Below, one piece after another: positions 53,577 to 63,289 of a stretch of 64,000 bases of DNA; within the stretch, counting starts at the first letter, position 1; every line of letters starts with the position of its first letter. Origin of the DNA: an uncultured Methanobrevibacter sp. (lineage in GTDB: Archaea > Methanobacteriota > Methanobacteria > Methanobacteriales > Methanobacteriaceae); contig NZ_CADCJB010000004.1 in the NCBI RefSeq assembly GCF_902801725.1, positions 1 to 64,000 on the forward strand, read 5' to 3'. Under the pieces are notes generated by a model that had not been told where the DNA came from, did no database searches, and saw only the letters and a list, made by a program, of their open reading frames with translations. The position numbers were made by a program, and so were the translations under genes.

Positions 53577-53954
53577 ATGAGACTGGATAAAGAACTGTTT
53601 TTATATGTTGTTTTTGGAACTTTAACAACCCTTGTAAACCTTGTTGTTTACTTCGTCCTTGAACATCTGGGTGTCAATTACATTATTTCAAATATCATAG
53701 CCTGGTTTTTATCAGTACTGTTTGCATACGTAACCAATAGAATTTGGGTATTTGAAAGCAAAAGTCCAAATATTTTAAAAGAGATGGTACTGTTCTTTGG
53801 AGGAAGAATATTTTCAGGTGCACTCGATACTGCTTTACTGTATGTTTTCATCGATTTATTATTAATCAATAATACTATATCAAAAATCGCTGTTGAAATC
53901 ATAATAACTATTTTAAATTACGTTTTATCAAAATTAATAGTTTTTAACGAATGA
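53577..53954 (+). CDS. GtrA-family membrane protein
   Basis: The 125-residue protein has four membrane helices. It has the family start LFLYVVFGTLTTLVNLVVYFVLE and the motifs ISNIIAWFLSVLFAYVTNRIWVF and LNYVLSKLIVF. It is thought to flip the polyprenyl-phosphate sugar made by the adjacent glycosyltransferase. GTGATT lies before the ATG. Its end faces the convergent GT39 gene, with a hairpin between them. Confidence 0.9.
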   Translation: MRLDKELFLYVVFGTLTTLVNLVVYFVLEHLGVNYIISNIIAWFLSVLFAYVTNRIWVFESKSPNILKEMVLFFGGRIFSGALDTALLYVFIDLLLINNTISKIAVEIIITILNYVLSKLIVFNE

Positions 53955-53966
53955 AAAAAATAAGAT

Positions 53967-53983
53967 AAGTGCATGAAGCACTT
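53967..53983. terminator. Hairpin between convergent gtrA and GT39 genes
   Basis: AAGTGC (53967-53972) pairs with GCACTT (53978-53983) across a five-base loop. It sits between the convergent gene ends and overlaps the GT39 stop by two bases. It can act in either direction. Confidence 0.5.
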
Positions 53984-55400
53984 AATTTCTAACTAAATTA
54001 AAGTTATAATGGTCAGCATCATAGACTTTAGTCAAATTATAGTTCTTTTCAAATTTCTTATTTGATTCCTTGAGTTTCCAATTGACCAGATAAACCTTTT
54101 TACCCGTATTGTTCTTTAAGATACCTTTAAAGTCCTTGGAAAACTCCACATCATCATCATAGAAATATTGGCCGGACAGTGTATACTGTTTAGTCTTGTT
54201 CAAATCATTATGCAGAATCCTATAACCGTAATCAGTATTGTAGACAATGACACTATCATTATTGTTAATGCTGTCAAGGAAATTAGCTTTCTTTTCGTTG
54301 AATTCCAACCTGGAATTGATATCATCATTTGTAATCGCCAAACTTGCACCAACCAGAACCATTATTAAGATAAGTGCAATCATCAAAATCTTTTTATTTT
54401 CAATTTTGCCTATTAAAATTGAAGCGGAAAGCCAAAATATGCCAAATACAGGAACAAGATATCTTATTCTCATTGTATTGGAAAAAGAAAACATCAAAGA
54501 GATTATTCCAATTGCAATTGTTGCATACATCAAAAATACACCTGCACCTGCAAATCTGTCTTTTTTCTGATATATTAAATACAAAATTAGAACCAAAAAT
54601 GCAAATGCAACCAATTTAAAAATAATCATTTCAAATTCAAAATTTTGGCTTTTGATTGCAAATGCTGTGAGATAATGTATTGCATTGACCAATTCAAAAC
54701 CCTCATTAGGCTCACCGGACTGAGTTTGGATTTGATGAACAAAAACAATCATCCACGGAGCATATAAAATAATCAACGCCAAAACGGATTTCCCAAACTG
54801 TTTTAATTTATCCTTATTGTTGTTTAGAATTTCCACCAAAATCAGCAAATATATCAATCCACAGGTAATTGCAAAGAAATATTGTGTATAAGCAGATAAA
54901 AGCGTAAATAAAGTCAGTAACACCCAAGATTTCCTATCCCAATGAGTTATAACTTCCTTATAATAAATAAATGACATTAAAACGAAGAATAAACCCCATG
55001 AATACATCCTAATTGTTAAAAACTCAATAAAAAAATCAGTCATTAATCCTAAACAAAAAACAAATAACCCTGCAGTCAGCCAGCCATAATCTTTCCTGAT
55101 CTTAGTAGCTGAAACCACCATTATAAGAATATATGGAATTATTGAAACAACTTTTGAAAGATAAAGATTAGCTAAGCCAAAAGGGGCAAATAAATACAAA
55201 ATCATGTAATACAATGGAGGATGAACATCGTGAACTGCTACGATCATACCCTGCATAAATGGAAGATTTACCAAACTGTAAGTCCAGTATTCATCAACAT
55301 TTATGAACATATTAGTCAAGGGAGAGATGAACATGTAAAGCAATACCAAAATTGCCACTCCAAAAAATATTTTCCCTAAAAGATCCCTTTTTTCGTACAT
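53982..55400 (-). CDS. GT39-type membrane glycosyltransferase (ArnT/PMT-like)
   Basis: The 472-residue protein has about eleven or twelve membrane helices and the family's catalytic N-terminal loop: NVDEYWTYSLV, then AVHDVHPPLYYMILYLF with the conserved acidic and His-Pro-Pro residues. The last about 90 residues form an external domain. It transfers sugars from a polyprenyl-phosphate donor to proteins or lipids outside the membrane, so it may be the final enzyme using the product of the adjacent GtrB/GtrA pair. Confidence 0.88.
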   Translation of the reverse strand: MYEKRDLLGKIFFGVAILVLLYMFISPLTNMFINVDEYWTYSLVNLPFMQGMIVAVHDVHPPLYYMILYLFAPFGLANLYLSKVVSIIPYILIMVVSATKIRKDYGWLTAGLFVFCLGLMTDFFIEFLTIRMYSWGLFFVLMSFIYYKEVITHWDRKSWVLLTLFTLLSAYTQYFFAITCGLIYLLILVEILNNNKDKLKQFGKSVLALIILYAPWMIVFVHQIQTQSGEPNEGFELVNAIHYLTAFAIKSQNFEFEMIIFKLVAFAFLVLILYLIYQKKDRFAGAGVFLMYATIAIGIISLMFSFSNTMRIRYLVPVFGIFWLSASILIGKIENKKILMIALILIMVLVGASLAITNDDINSRLEFNEKKANFLDSINNNDSVIVYNTDYGYRILHNDLNKTKQYTLSGQYFYDDDVEFSKDFKGILKNNTGKKVYLVNWKLKESNKKFEKNYNLTKVYDADHYNFNLVRN

Positions 55401-55472
55401 ATTGATATATTTAACAAAAATATTATTTAAAATTGTACCATATGCACTTTAATAGTGAAAAAAAATAGCAGT

Positions 55473-56273
55473 TCACTCATTGTCATCCACTTTTTTTTGA
55501 CTGTGAATATCTGCAAACTCAGTATAAGTTATAAACCTATGACCCTGTTGCTTCAACATCTTAACCAAACGGTCCAAACGCTCCACCATGTCATGCCCGC
55601 TGTGATTACGTATGATAAAAGGCATTTTAAACTCAGGATGTTCTTTTAGTTCATAAAACTCCCATGGATGGAAATAAGTCACAAAATAACCGTCTTTACG
55701 AAGTACCCTACGAACCATCCAGTGATATAATCCTTCAGGCAGGTTGTGCAAGGATAGCCAAAATAACGGAAAACGCAGCAATGGAGTTACTGAAGCGGGA
55801 ATCTGCATCACCCCATCCTTCATAAACCAAGTTCTTGGAGTTTTCAGATTCATGTAACGGCCAGGAATGAATGCCGGATTAAGTGAAGAGTTATAACGAT
55901 AACCGACTCGTTTAATTTCAGATTCCACCACAGGAAACATGCGGGGCTGTCTGTAACCATTGACAGTGATTCCTGTAACCTGCTCAACAATCTCCTTTGA
56001 CAGTGCAAAATCAGTCTCCTTCGGTTGCCAATGATCCACACCATGGCATGCCACCTCATGGCCTTCATCCATAATGCGTTGCATCACTTCAGGAGCATTT
56101 TCAGCGAAGTTGCCTGTACAAAAGAATGTTGCACACACATCATTGGACTTTAACACATCCAAAATCTTGTTTGTACCTTCTACAGACACTTCCATACCTT
56201 CTTCCAAAGAATAATCAACGCCATGCTCTAGAGGTCCATCAAACTCTTCAATATCAAAACTCAGCAATATCAT
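55473..56273 (-). CDS. Polysaccharide deacetylase family protein
   Basis: The 266-residue NodB-homology enzyme has LSFDIEEFDGPLEHG with the catalytic/metal Asp, HEVACHGVDHW with the metal His residues, and later FHPWEFYE. There is no signal peptide, so it would act in the cytoplasm on a sugar intermediate, as in capsule or O-antigen style loci. The sequence recalls Bacteroidales proteins of the same length, and the gene is visibly less AT-rich than its neighbours, with Trp-rich, His-rich text. I suspect transfer from gut bacteria. Confidence 0.88.
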   Translation of the reverse strand: MILLSFDIEEFDGPLEHGVDYSLEEGMEVSVEGTNKILDVLKSNDVCATFFCTGNFAENAPEVMQRIMDEGHEVACHGVDHWQPKETDFALSKEIVEQVTGITVNGYRQPRMFPVVESEIKRVGYRYNSSLNPAFIPGRYMNLKTPRTWFMKDGVMQIPASVTPLLRFPLFWLSLHNLPEGLYHWMVRRVLRKDGYFVTYFHPWEFYELKEHPEFKMPFIIRNHSGHDMVERLDRLVKMLKQQGHRFITYTEFADIHSQKKVDDNE

Positions 56274-56582
56274 CTTATCCCTCTTCAGATTTTTTAAAAT
56301 TTGTGATTAAATGATTTATTTATTTGCCATCAATAATATAACTTATGATTTAAAAAAAAAATCCTGATAACCTTAATTAAACAGATTAAATCCAATGAAA
56401 AATTTACATGATGTAGCTTATTGACATTTAGTCATTATTTTGAGTCCAATCCAAAAATATTTTACGAAATCATCGAAAAATTAAATAACATTATCAAGCA
56501 TATTAAATTATGAGCAATGTTTAAACAGATGATAAGTGAAATGTTCAAAACATAGCTTAATAAAATTAAAATTTAAAATAAC
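56274..56582. other. Intergenic region between deacetylase and MFS genes
   Basis: About 309 bases of AT-rich sequence between divergent genes, holding both promoters. Short A-runs and TAAAATTTAAAAT-like text near 56570 precede the MFS gene. No frame, RNA or strong repeat recognised. Confidence 0.4.
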
Positions 56583-57971
56583 ATGAAAGAAAAAACACTC
56601 AATACAAAAACACGGAATTTAATACTTATCCTATTTTTAATTGGAGTATTCATGGGTTCATTAGATACGGGAATAATAGGTCCCGTACTACCTTCGATTG
56701 AACAGAGCTTCCATTTAACCAGCAGAGAATCCAGTTGGATATTTACACTATTTGTAATTGCTTTTATGATTGGTTCACCTGTTATGGCCAAGTTTTCAGA
56801 CTTTTATGGGAGAAAAAAGATTTTCATATTGGATGTTGTGCTATTTGGAATCGGATCCTGCTTAATCGCATTTTCACCAAATATCGAAACAATATTTTTA
56901 GGTAGAATCATACAGGGCTTTGGCTGCGGAGGAATTTTTCCGGTAGGAGGAGCATTTATAGGAGATGAATTCCCACTGGAAGAAAGAGGAAAAGCATTGG
57001 GAATACTTGGGAGTGTATTTGGAATTTCTGCAATTGGAGGTCCATTAGTCGGAGCGGCTTTAATTCCATTCGGTTGGAACTGGTGTTTTACAATCAACAT
57101 CCCCATCAGCATTTTTATTATAGTATTTGCATGGCATATTCTTCCCGATTTGGAAAATAAAAGAAAACTAAAAATAGATTATATAGGAATCATCCTACTT
57201 AGCCTGCTTGCAGTGTTGTTATCATATGGCCTGAATCAAATTGATTCAAGCAATTTCATAAATAGTTCAATATCAGTGAATGTGGCTCCATTCTTAATAA
57301 TGTTTATAGTTCTAATTCCTATTTTTTTAAAAATAGAAAAAAGAGCAGAAGAATCAATTGTAGCAATACACATGTTGAAAAATAAGGAAATTAGAATTGC
57401 ATGCATCGAAACTTTATCATACGGGATAATATATTCATCAGTAATTTTCATTCCGTCACTGGTAATCCTTTCCATGGGTTTAAATGACCAGTATGCCAGT
57501 TTAATGTTAATCCCAATTTTAGGAGCCAATGCCGTTGCAGCACCAATACTTGGCAAAATCCTGGATTCAGTGGGTTCACGTAAAATCATGATGATTGGGA
57601 CATTAATATTGACTATCGGTTTGCTTACTATTTCAATCTATCCAGATAATTTAATATTATTCATCATAGCAGGCTGTTTGGCTGGCGTAGGTATGGTAAC
57701 CATTATCGGCGCCCCATTAAGATATATCGTATTAAGTGAAGCGAAGCCTACAGAAAGAGGTGCTGGTCAAGCTATCGTTAATATGCTGTCAAGTGCAGGG
57801 CAGTTAATAGGTGGAGCGCTTATCGGAGGGATTATTGCATCTTTTTCAGGAATCATAGGTTATAAGGTCAGCTTAATCCTGGCTGCAGTTGTAGCATTCA
57901 TCGCATTTTTATTCACATTTCAATTAAAAAACAGGGACAAACAGATTGAAACCATGAAATCCAACCAATGA
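56583..57971 (+). CDS. MFS multidrug transporter (EmrB/QacA-like)
   Basis: The 462-residue major facilitator has about 13-14 helices. MGSLDTGIIGPVLPSIEQSF is the DHA2/DHA1 family first-helix motif. FSDFYGRKKIFI is motif A between helices 2 and 3, and GFGCGGIFPVGGAFIGDEFPLEERGKALG is motif C-like with the following loop. It probably exports drugs or small molecules by proton antiport. A convergent TetR-type gene lies 1.3 kb downstream, but a regulatory link is not evident. Confidence 0.92.
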   Translation: MKEKTLNTKTRNLILILFLIGVFMGSLDTGIIGPVLPSIEQSFHLTSRESSWIFTLFVIAFMIGSPVMAKFSDFYGRKKIFILDVVLFGIGSCLIAFSPNIETIFLGRIIQGFGCGGIFPVGGAFIGDEFPLEERGKALGILGSVFGISAIGGPLVGAALIPFGWNWCFTINIPISIFIIVFAWHILPDLENKRKLKIDYIGIILLSLLAVLLSYGLNQIDSSNFINSSISVNVAPFLIMFIVLIPIFLKIEKRAEESIVAIHMLKNKEIRIACIETLSYGIIYSSVIFIPSLVILSMGLNDQYASLMLIPILGANAVAAPILGKILDSVGSRKIMMIGTLILTIGLLTISIYPDNLILFIIAGCLAGVGMVTIIGAPLRYIVLSEAKPTERGAGQAIVNMLSSAGQLIGGALIGGIIASFSGIIGYKVSLILAAVVAFIAFLFTFQLKNRDKQIETMKSNQ

Positions 57972-58113
57972 TGTAAGTGTAACCTAATTTGGTGCACTAT
58001 GAAAAATATGACATCAACGGAAAATTAATTATTTAGAAAAACAAATATCTAAATATCAAGTAATTCAAAAAAATATTTGAAATTATAGAAAAATAGTAAA
58101 ACGGAGAAAATCA

Positions 58114-59157
58114 ATGAGTCAGAATAGAATTGAATGGATTGATCTTGTGCGTGCAATAGCAATTTTAACAGTATTGTATATTCATGCAACTGACGGAATT
58201 TATATCATCACTTCAAGTGAGATAGTGCATTATACAATATATTCAAGATTATTTAATTTTGCATCACTATTTATTGGGCGTATTGGTGTTCCTTTCTTTT
58301 TAATGATTACTGGTTATCTTCTTCTGGACAGATCATACAATGACGAGAAAGTTAGAAAGTTCTGGGAGAAAAACTGTAGAGGATTGATTGCAGTTACAGT
58401 TATCTGGTCCGTAATATATGCTATCAGCTTACAGTACATTACCGTTTGGTATGATGTGGTTAACGTTAATGAAGCCGGAAACTTATTCTTTAGCCACATG
58501 TGGTATATGCCAATGATTATAGGAATGTATCTTTCAATGCCATTTGTTGCAACAGCATTAAAACAATTTGATGATAAAACCATTTGGAGAGCGACAATCG
58601 TATTTACCCTTTTAGCATTCCTATTGCCTTTTATTACAACCCTATTGGACATGCACGGCATTCAAAACGTGAATATTCAATATTGTCTAGGATTCAGTGG
58701 AGGAGTTTATGGAATCTACATAATCCTAGGATATTTAGTTAAAAAGGGATTTTTCAAAAATGTTGGAAGCATAAAATTAGGATTAATTGCGATTATATCA
58801 TTTCTAATATGCGTATTATTCCAGTATTATTCATTTACTAAAGGATATGACTTTTTCTTATGGTATGATTTCCCATTCGTATTGACAGGTTCATTTGCAC
58901 TATTTGAATTGTGTTCCAGAATTGGAAAAGTAAGGTCCTATCCATTTATAACCTTTTTATCCAAATATTCATTTGCAGTATTCTTAATCCACAACGTATT
59001 CAGATTGCCGTTACTGCCTACTATTGTGATGCTGCCTTATTCAGAACCTGTTAAAGCTCTAATACTATGGATATTGTTAATTATCCTAAGTTATACAGCA
59101 GTGGTAATCATCTATAGAATACCACGGGTCGGAAAATATATATTATACATGAGATAA
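58114..59157 (+). CDS. Acyltransferase family 3 membrane protein
   Basis: The 347-residue protein has about ten membrane helices and the family start RIEWIDLVRAIAILTVLYIHATDG, which carries the conserved Arg and His. GVPFFLMITGYLLLDR and the later FAVFLIHNVF fit the family. It is likely an O-acetyltransferase for surface polysaccharide or lipid sugars, fitting the local glycan genes. GGAG lies before the ATG. A perfect hairpin with T-run directly follows the stop. Confidence 0.9.
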   Translation: MSQNRIEWIDLVRAIAILTVLYIHATDGIYIITSSEIVHYTIYSRLFNFASLFIGRIGVPFFLMITGYLLLDRSYNDEKVRKFWEKNCRGLIAVTVIWSVIYAISLQYITVWYDVVNVNEAGNLFFSHMWYMPMIIGMYLSMPFVATALKQFDDKTIWRATIVFTLLAFLLPFITTLLDMHGIQNVNIQYCLGFSGGVYGIYIILGYLVKKGFFKNVGSIKLGLIAIISFLICVLFQYYSFTKGYDFFLWYDFPFVLTGSFALFELCSRIGKVRSYPFITFLSKYSFAVFLIHNVFRLPLLPTIVMLPYSEPVKALILWILLIILSYTAVVIIYRIPRVGKYILYMR

Positions 59158-59180
59158 CAATCATTATCTCTTTTTATTTT
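59151..59180 (+). terminator. Hairpin terminator after the acyltransferase gene
   Basis: GAGATAA (59151-59157, overlapping the stop codon) pairs perfectly with TTATCTC (59164-59170) and is followed by TTTTTATTTTT. It is an intrinsic-type terminator. Confidence 0.75.
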
Positions 59181-59312
59181 TAAAATAATAATTTAGTGCC
59201 GTTAAAACAAATCAAGCATTCCAACCAAATAAAAGAAATAATAACTGTTTTTAATTAGAATTTAAGTCATAAATGAAAAAAAATGAGTTAAAAAATAATA
59301 AAAAAAAGTTAT

Positions 59313-59903
59313 CTATGGTTTAATACCATTAAATAACAAATCTAAAAAGTCATCAGAATAATCCTTGTTTTCAACATCATGACGGTCATCGTATATCTTC
59401 CACAATATAACAGATTGGAAAATCATACTGAAACACATCAATGACAGTACCTTAGGATTAATTTCCCTGACTTTGCCCTTTTCAATCTGAAACTTGAAAA
59501 AGTCCTCCAGTTTTTCAATAACTATGTCAGTAAAATTTGAAATTAAATGTTTGCGATCAGGAACTGCCCTAACATCTTCCATTGCTATTTTGATAATGCT
59601 GAAATCATTTTCAGGAATGTCTAAAATTTTATAAAAACAGCGATTAAGATAGTCGGCAATTTCATCATCATCACTAAACTCGAAAATGTCCTCCAATTTC
59701 CCAACAAAACGAGCAACATAGTACTCTTTCGTGATTTTTATTAGATTTTTTTTGGATTCAAACTTTCTGAAAATAGTTACTTCATTAACTCCTGCTTCTG
59801 CAGCAATTCTTTTGGTAGTTGCTTTTTTGGAACCCTCTTTTTGAAGAATGCCAAATGTAGCCTCCACAATTTTTTCTTCAGTGTTATCCAATTCAATAAC
59901 CAT
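59313..59903 (-). CDS. TetR/AcrR family transcriptional regulator
   Basis: The 196-residue protein has an N-terminal TetR HTH (TEEKIVEATFGILQKEGSKK, TTKRIAAEAGVNEVTIFRKFESKKNLI) and a helical ligand-binding C-terminus. It has typical TetR length with the start at 59903 (MVIELDNTEEK); the open frame runs 24 codons further, but that text is not family-like. Its target may be itself or a nearby exporter such as the MFS gene. No operator was recognised. Confidence 0.9.
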   Translation of the reverse strand: MVIELDNTEEKIVEATFGILQKEGSKKATTKRIAAEAGVNEVTIFRKFESKKNLIKITKEYYVARFVGKLEDIFEFSDDDEIADYLNRCFYKILDIPENDFSIIKIAMEDVRAVPDRKHLISNFTDIVIEKLEDFFKFQIEKGKVREINPKVLSLMCFSMIFQSVILWKIYDDRHDVENKDYSDDFLDLLFNGIKP

Positions 59904-60008
59904 AATTATTAATATAAATTTTAAATAATTAAAAGTTATCCAATCTTCAAGAAAATAGGCCATACGAATGTGCAAAAAAAGAAATTAAAAAAATGGAATA
60001 TGAAAATT

Positions 60009-60230
60009 TCAAAATCCATCATATGTATAAGCATCGTATGCTGCAAATAATCTCACGATTATACCGACGATTGTGTGGAGAAGAGCTATGCCTAAGAATA
60101 AAAGAGCAAACCACAAAATTATAAATCCTATTAAAAAAATCAATCCCCTTTCAATATAACCATTCATGAATTGCCCAAGGCCAGGTACAAAAAATGAGCA
60201 TACTGCTTTAACTAACCTGTCTGAATCCAT
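60009..60230 (-). CDS. Small membrane protein (TM2/DUF5683-like)
   Basis: The 73-residue protein has two hydrophobic segments around a short loop. It begins MDSDRLVKAVCSFFVPGLGQFMNGY with the conserved PGLGQFxNG(Y/K) motif common to TM2-like and similar small membrane proteins. The start at 60230 follows GAGGGTTATT. Four extra codons upstream are open. Function unknown. Confidence 0.8.
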   Translation of the reverse strand: MDSDRLVKAVCSFFVPGLGQFMNGYIERGLIFLIGFIILWFALLFLGIALLHTIVGIIVRLFAAYDAYTYDGF

Positions 60231-60301
60231 AATAACCCTCACTTAAATCAATATATCTAAGAAATACTTACAATAATTTTTATACTTGATTGTATTTAAT
60301 C

Positions 60302-61321
60302 CTATTCATTAATCATCAACGGCAAATTTCCAATGATTTTCGCCCCATTATTTATTTCGACAGTGTCTTCAAGGCGAACTCCGAATTCTCCTTCCAAATA
60401 AATTCCTGGCTCCACTGTTAGAACCATGCCCTTTTCAATTACTGTTTCATCACGCGGAGAAAAACCCGGACTTTCATGAATATCCAGTCCAAGACTATGG
60501 CCTGTAGAATGGATAAATTTATCCCCATATCCATAATCTTCAATGATGTCTCGAGCAACTTTATCTACTTCACAACATTTCATGCCAGGTCGGATAGCTT
60601 TAATTGCCTTGTCATGGGCTTCGGCCACAATATCCCAAATTTCATGCTGAAATTCAGTATAAACCATTGTACGAGTATTATCAGAGCAATAACCATCATA
60701 AATAGCTCCCCAATCAACCAATATTGGCTGAGACAATTTTTTATCTTCAGGAATAGCATGCGGAAGACTTGAACTGGCACCACTAGTCACTATAGTATCA
60801 AAAGATTCCTTTGAAGCGCCATTTTCAATCATGTGCCTTACAAGATCGAATGCCACCTCTTTTTCACTGCAATTATTGTTTAGAATATCCAGCTGTTTGA
60901 ATGACTCTTGAGCAATTTCAGTCGCTTTTGTGATTTTTTCAATCCCCGAAGGAGTTTTAATCATTCTTTGCCTGTTAACATATGTCTTGGAGTCCACTTC
61001 AAAATCATCCCTGATCTTAACATATGTGCTAAAAGGCAGGCTGGGCTCGATAGCCAGACTTTTTACAGACTCTTTTTTTAGCTCATCAATAATGACTTCA
61101 AAAGATTCATATTTCCTTACTTCAATTGATGAATTCTTATTTGCAAGTTCCATATCCATGCCAGATGCATAAACAACAGGATTTTCTTTTATAATGCAAA
61201 AGGCAAAGCTAGTTGGCCTGTATCCTGAAATATATTCAACATTCGTAAATTCTGTAAGCAAATAAGCCTGAAAATCATCTTTTTCCAAATCTTTTAAAAT
61301 ATTACTGATATGCAGATTCAT
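60302..61321 (-). CDS. pepQ: M24 family metallopeptidase (Xaa-Pro aminopeptidase/prolidase)
   Basis: Cleaves Xaa-Pro peptides. The 339-residue protein has an N-terminal creatinase-like domain (about 1-115) and a pita-bread catalytic domain. Metal ligands appear in DWGAIYDGYCSDNTRTM (two Asp), STGHSLGLDIHE (His), LTVEPGIYLEGE (Glu) and VRLEDTV (Glu). This is the complete five-ligand set. It is monocistronic and probably cytoplasmic. Confidence 0.93.
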   Translation of the reverse strand: MNLHISNILKDLEKDDFQAYLLTEFTNVEYISGYRPTSFAFCIIKENPVVYASGMDMELANKNSSIEVRKYESFEVIIDELKKESVKSLAIEPSLPFSTYVKIRDDFEVDSKTYVNRQRMIKTPSGIEKITKATEIAQESFKQLDILNNNCSEKEVAFDLVRHMIENGASKESFDTIVTSGASSSLPHAIPEDKKLSQPILVDWGAIYDGYCSDNTRTMVYTEFQHEIWDIVAEAHDKAIKAIRPGMKCCEVDKVARDIIEDYGYGDKFIHSTGHSLGLDIHESPGFSPRDETVIEKGMVLTVEPGIYLEGEFGVRLEDTVEINNGAKIIGNLPLMINE

Positions 61322-61437
61322 ATTTAATTATTTAGAAAAAGTATTATAAAAAAATAAGGAAATCCGAAAAACTGTTTTTCAATAAAATGCTTGAAAAAAG
61401 ATAATTTTATTAAAGTCAAATTAGATATTTTAACATT

Positions 61438-62079
61438 ATGATTAAATTTACAAGTAGTGAAGTGAGAGATTTAATAATTGCATTTATTGTTATTTCACTT
61501 TGTTTTGCAATAGCAAATGCAGGAAGAGACATGAATGCCATACTTCACCTATTACCTATGATTATGGTTGGTGTAGGTGCAGGTTTCATACTGCACGAAC
61601 TGGGACATAAATTTGTGTCAATAAAATATGGTTATTGGGCTGAATTCAAATTATGGCCTCAAGGATTAATATTTGCACTTGTTACATCCTTTTTCGGATT
61701 TGTATTTGCAGCACCTGGTGCAGTTTACACATATGCAAATTACATGACTGATGAAATTAACGGTAAGATATCAATTGCAGGCCCTATTGTCAATATAATT
61801 CTTGCAATAATCTTTTTAGCAATATGCGTTGTGATTTACCCTAATGCATTATATTCACAGACTTCAATATTAATATTGAACGTTTGCGCTTTAGGTTTCA
61901 ATATCAACAGTTTTCTTGCATTATTCAACTTGCTTCCAATCGGAAACCTTGACGGATCAAAAGTATTGAGATGGAATGTCGGAATCTGGATAATTACAAT
62001 AGCCATTGCGGGAATCATGACATACATGTCAATGACAATTGGTGTTGAAAATATCATTAGATTAATTATAGGATACTGA
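61438..62079 (+). CDS. Site-2 protease-type membrane metalloprotease (M50)
   Basis: The 213-residue intramembrane protease-like protein has about six hydrophobic segments. HELGH (His53, Glu54, His57) is the zinc motif, and LFNLLPIGNLDGSKVLRW carries the second conserved Asp. It is smaller than typical S2P and has no PDZ domain. The ycaO gene begins three bases after its stop, so the three genes to 63940 form one transcript. Whether it has a role in MCR maturation is unknown. Confidence 0.88.
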   Translation: MIKFTSSEVRDLIIAFIVISLCFAIANAGRDMNAILHLLPMIMVGVGAGFILHELGHKFVSIKYGYWAEFKLWPQGLIFALVTSFFGFVFAAPGAVYTYANYMTDEINGKISIAGPIVNIILAIIFLAICVVIYPNALYSQTSILILNVCALGFNINSFLALFNLLPIGNLDGSKVLRWNVGIWIITIAIAGIMTYMSMTIGVENIIRLIIGY

Positions 62080-62082
62080 ACC

Positions 62083-63285
62083 ATGAGCAAAGAACTTACA
62101 TACTTCAAGGGAACTCATAGAGTAATTGCGCCCAAAAAAACCATTGAAAATACTGAAGACAAGTTAAAGACAGCTGGAATCACCCGTATTGCAGACATTA
62201 CTGATTTGGATAGAATCGGACTTCCAATATATACTGCCATCCGACCCACAGCAGAAGACGGGGCAGTCAGCATTTATGGAGGAAAAGGAATTTCAAAAGA
62301 CCATGCAAAAGCATCAGCAATGATGGAAGGATTTGAAAGATATTCCGCTGAAATGCAAGAAAGCGACAATACCACAATAGCCAATTTAGATGAAATAAGC
62401 AAAAAGGGCAATTATATTGATCCAAAATTCCTAAATTTAGGTCAAAAATTAGAAAAGCAAGATTTAAGTGAATTGAATTTGGAGTGGAATCTGGCGAAAG
62501 ACATAATTTCCGGTGACGAGTATTATGTTCCATCAAATGCAGTTTATCACCCATATACCCATGACAATTCTATCGATGGACTGTTCAAATCAAATACCAA
62601 CGGCCTGGCATCAGGAAATGTTCTTGAAGAAGCAATTCTGCATGGTATGTTTGAAGTAATTGAAAGAGATGCATGGAGCATCTTTGAGTTAACCCATAAA
62701 AATTATGCTCAAATTGATTTGGACACTATTGAAAGCGATATCATTAATGATACTGTTGACAAGTTCGAATCTGAAGGCATTAAAATAAAGCTGATGGATT
62801 TCACTGCAGACATCAAAGTTCCAACAATAGCTGCCTCAGCAGATGATACAATTCTAAAGGATGCAGGGCTTTTGACTTTGGGAATGGGAACACATCTTGA
62901 TCCAGAAGTTGCAATCCTAAGAGCATTGACAGAAGTGGCGCAAAGCAGAGCAACTCAAATCAATGGTGCTCGTGAAGACACCGTCAGAGCCGATTTTGCT
63001 CGTGAAGCAGGCTATGAGCGAATGAAAAGAATCAACAAATATTATTTCAGAGAAGAAGATGAAAAAATTAGTCTGGCAGATATCGAAAATAAGGCTACAA
63101 CATCAATAACTGAAGATATTGAAATTGTTAAAGACGAACTGGTATCCAATGACATTGGTAAAATTTTATATACTGATCTGACAAGACCTGAATTAGGTAT
63201 CAGCGTTGTTCGTGTAATTATTCCAGAAATGGAACTTTATGCACTTGACCAGACCCGCGCAGGCTACAGATTTTTAAAAGTATGA
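62083..63285 (+). CDS. ycaO: YcaO-related McrA-glycine thioamidation protein
   Basis: ATP-dependent YcaO cyclodehydratase-type enzyme, 400 residues. It works with TfuA to turn a glycine in the alpha subunit of methyl-coenzyme M reductase into thioglycine. Family features include YGGKGISKDHAKASAMMEGFERYSAE, NGLASGNVLEEAILHGMFEVIERDAWS and ILRALTEVAQSRATQING, with the Glu/Arg residues used for Mg-ATP. The next gene is tfuA, five bases later. This pair is a strong sign of a methanogen. Confidence 0.96.
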   Translation: MSKELTYFKGTHRVIAPKKTIENTEDKLKTAGITRIADITDLDRIGLPIYTAIRPTAEDGAVSIYGGKGISKDHAKASAMMEGFERYSAEMQESDNTTIANLDEISKKGNYIDPKFLNLGQKLEKQDLSELNLEWNLAKDIISGDEYYVPSNAVYHPYTHDNSIDGLFKSNTNGLASGNVLEEAILHGMFEVIERDAWSIFELTHKNYAQIDLDTIESDIINDTVDKFESEGIKIKLMDFTADIKVPTIAASADDTILKDAGLLTLGMGTHLDPEVAILRALTEVAQSRATQINGAREDTVRADFAREAGYERMKRINKYYFREEDEKISLADIENKATTSITEDIEIVKDELVSNDIGKILYTDLTRPELGISVVRVIIPEMELYALDQTRAGYRFLKV

Positions 63286-63289
63286 TACC

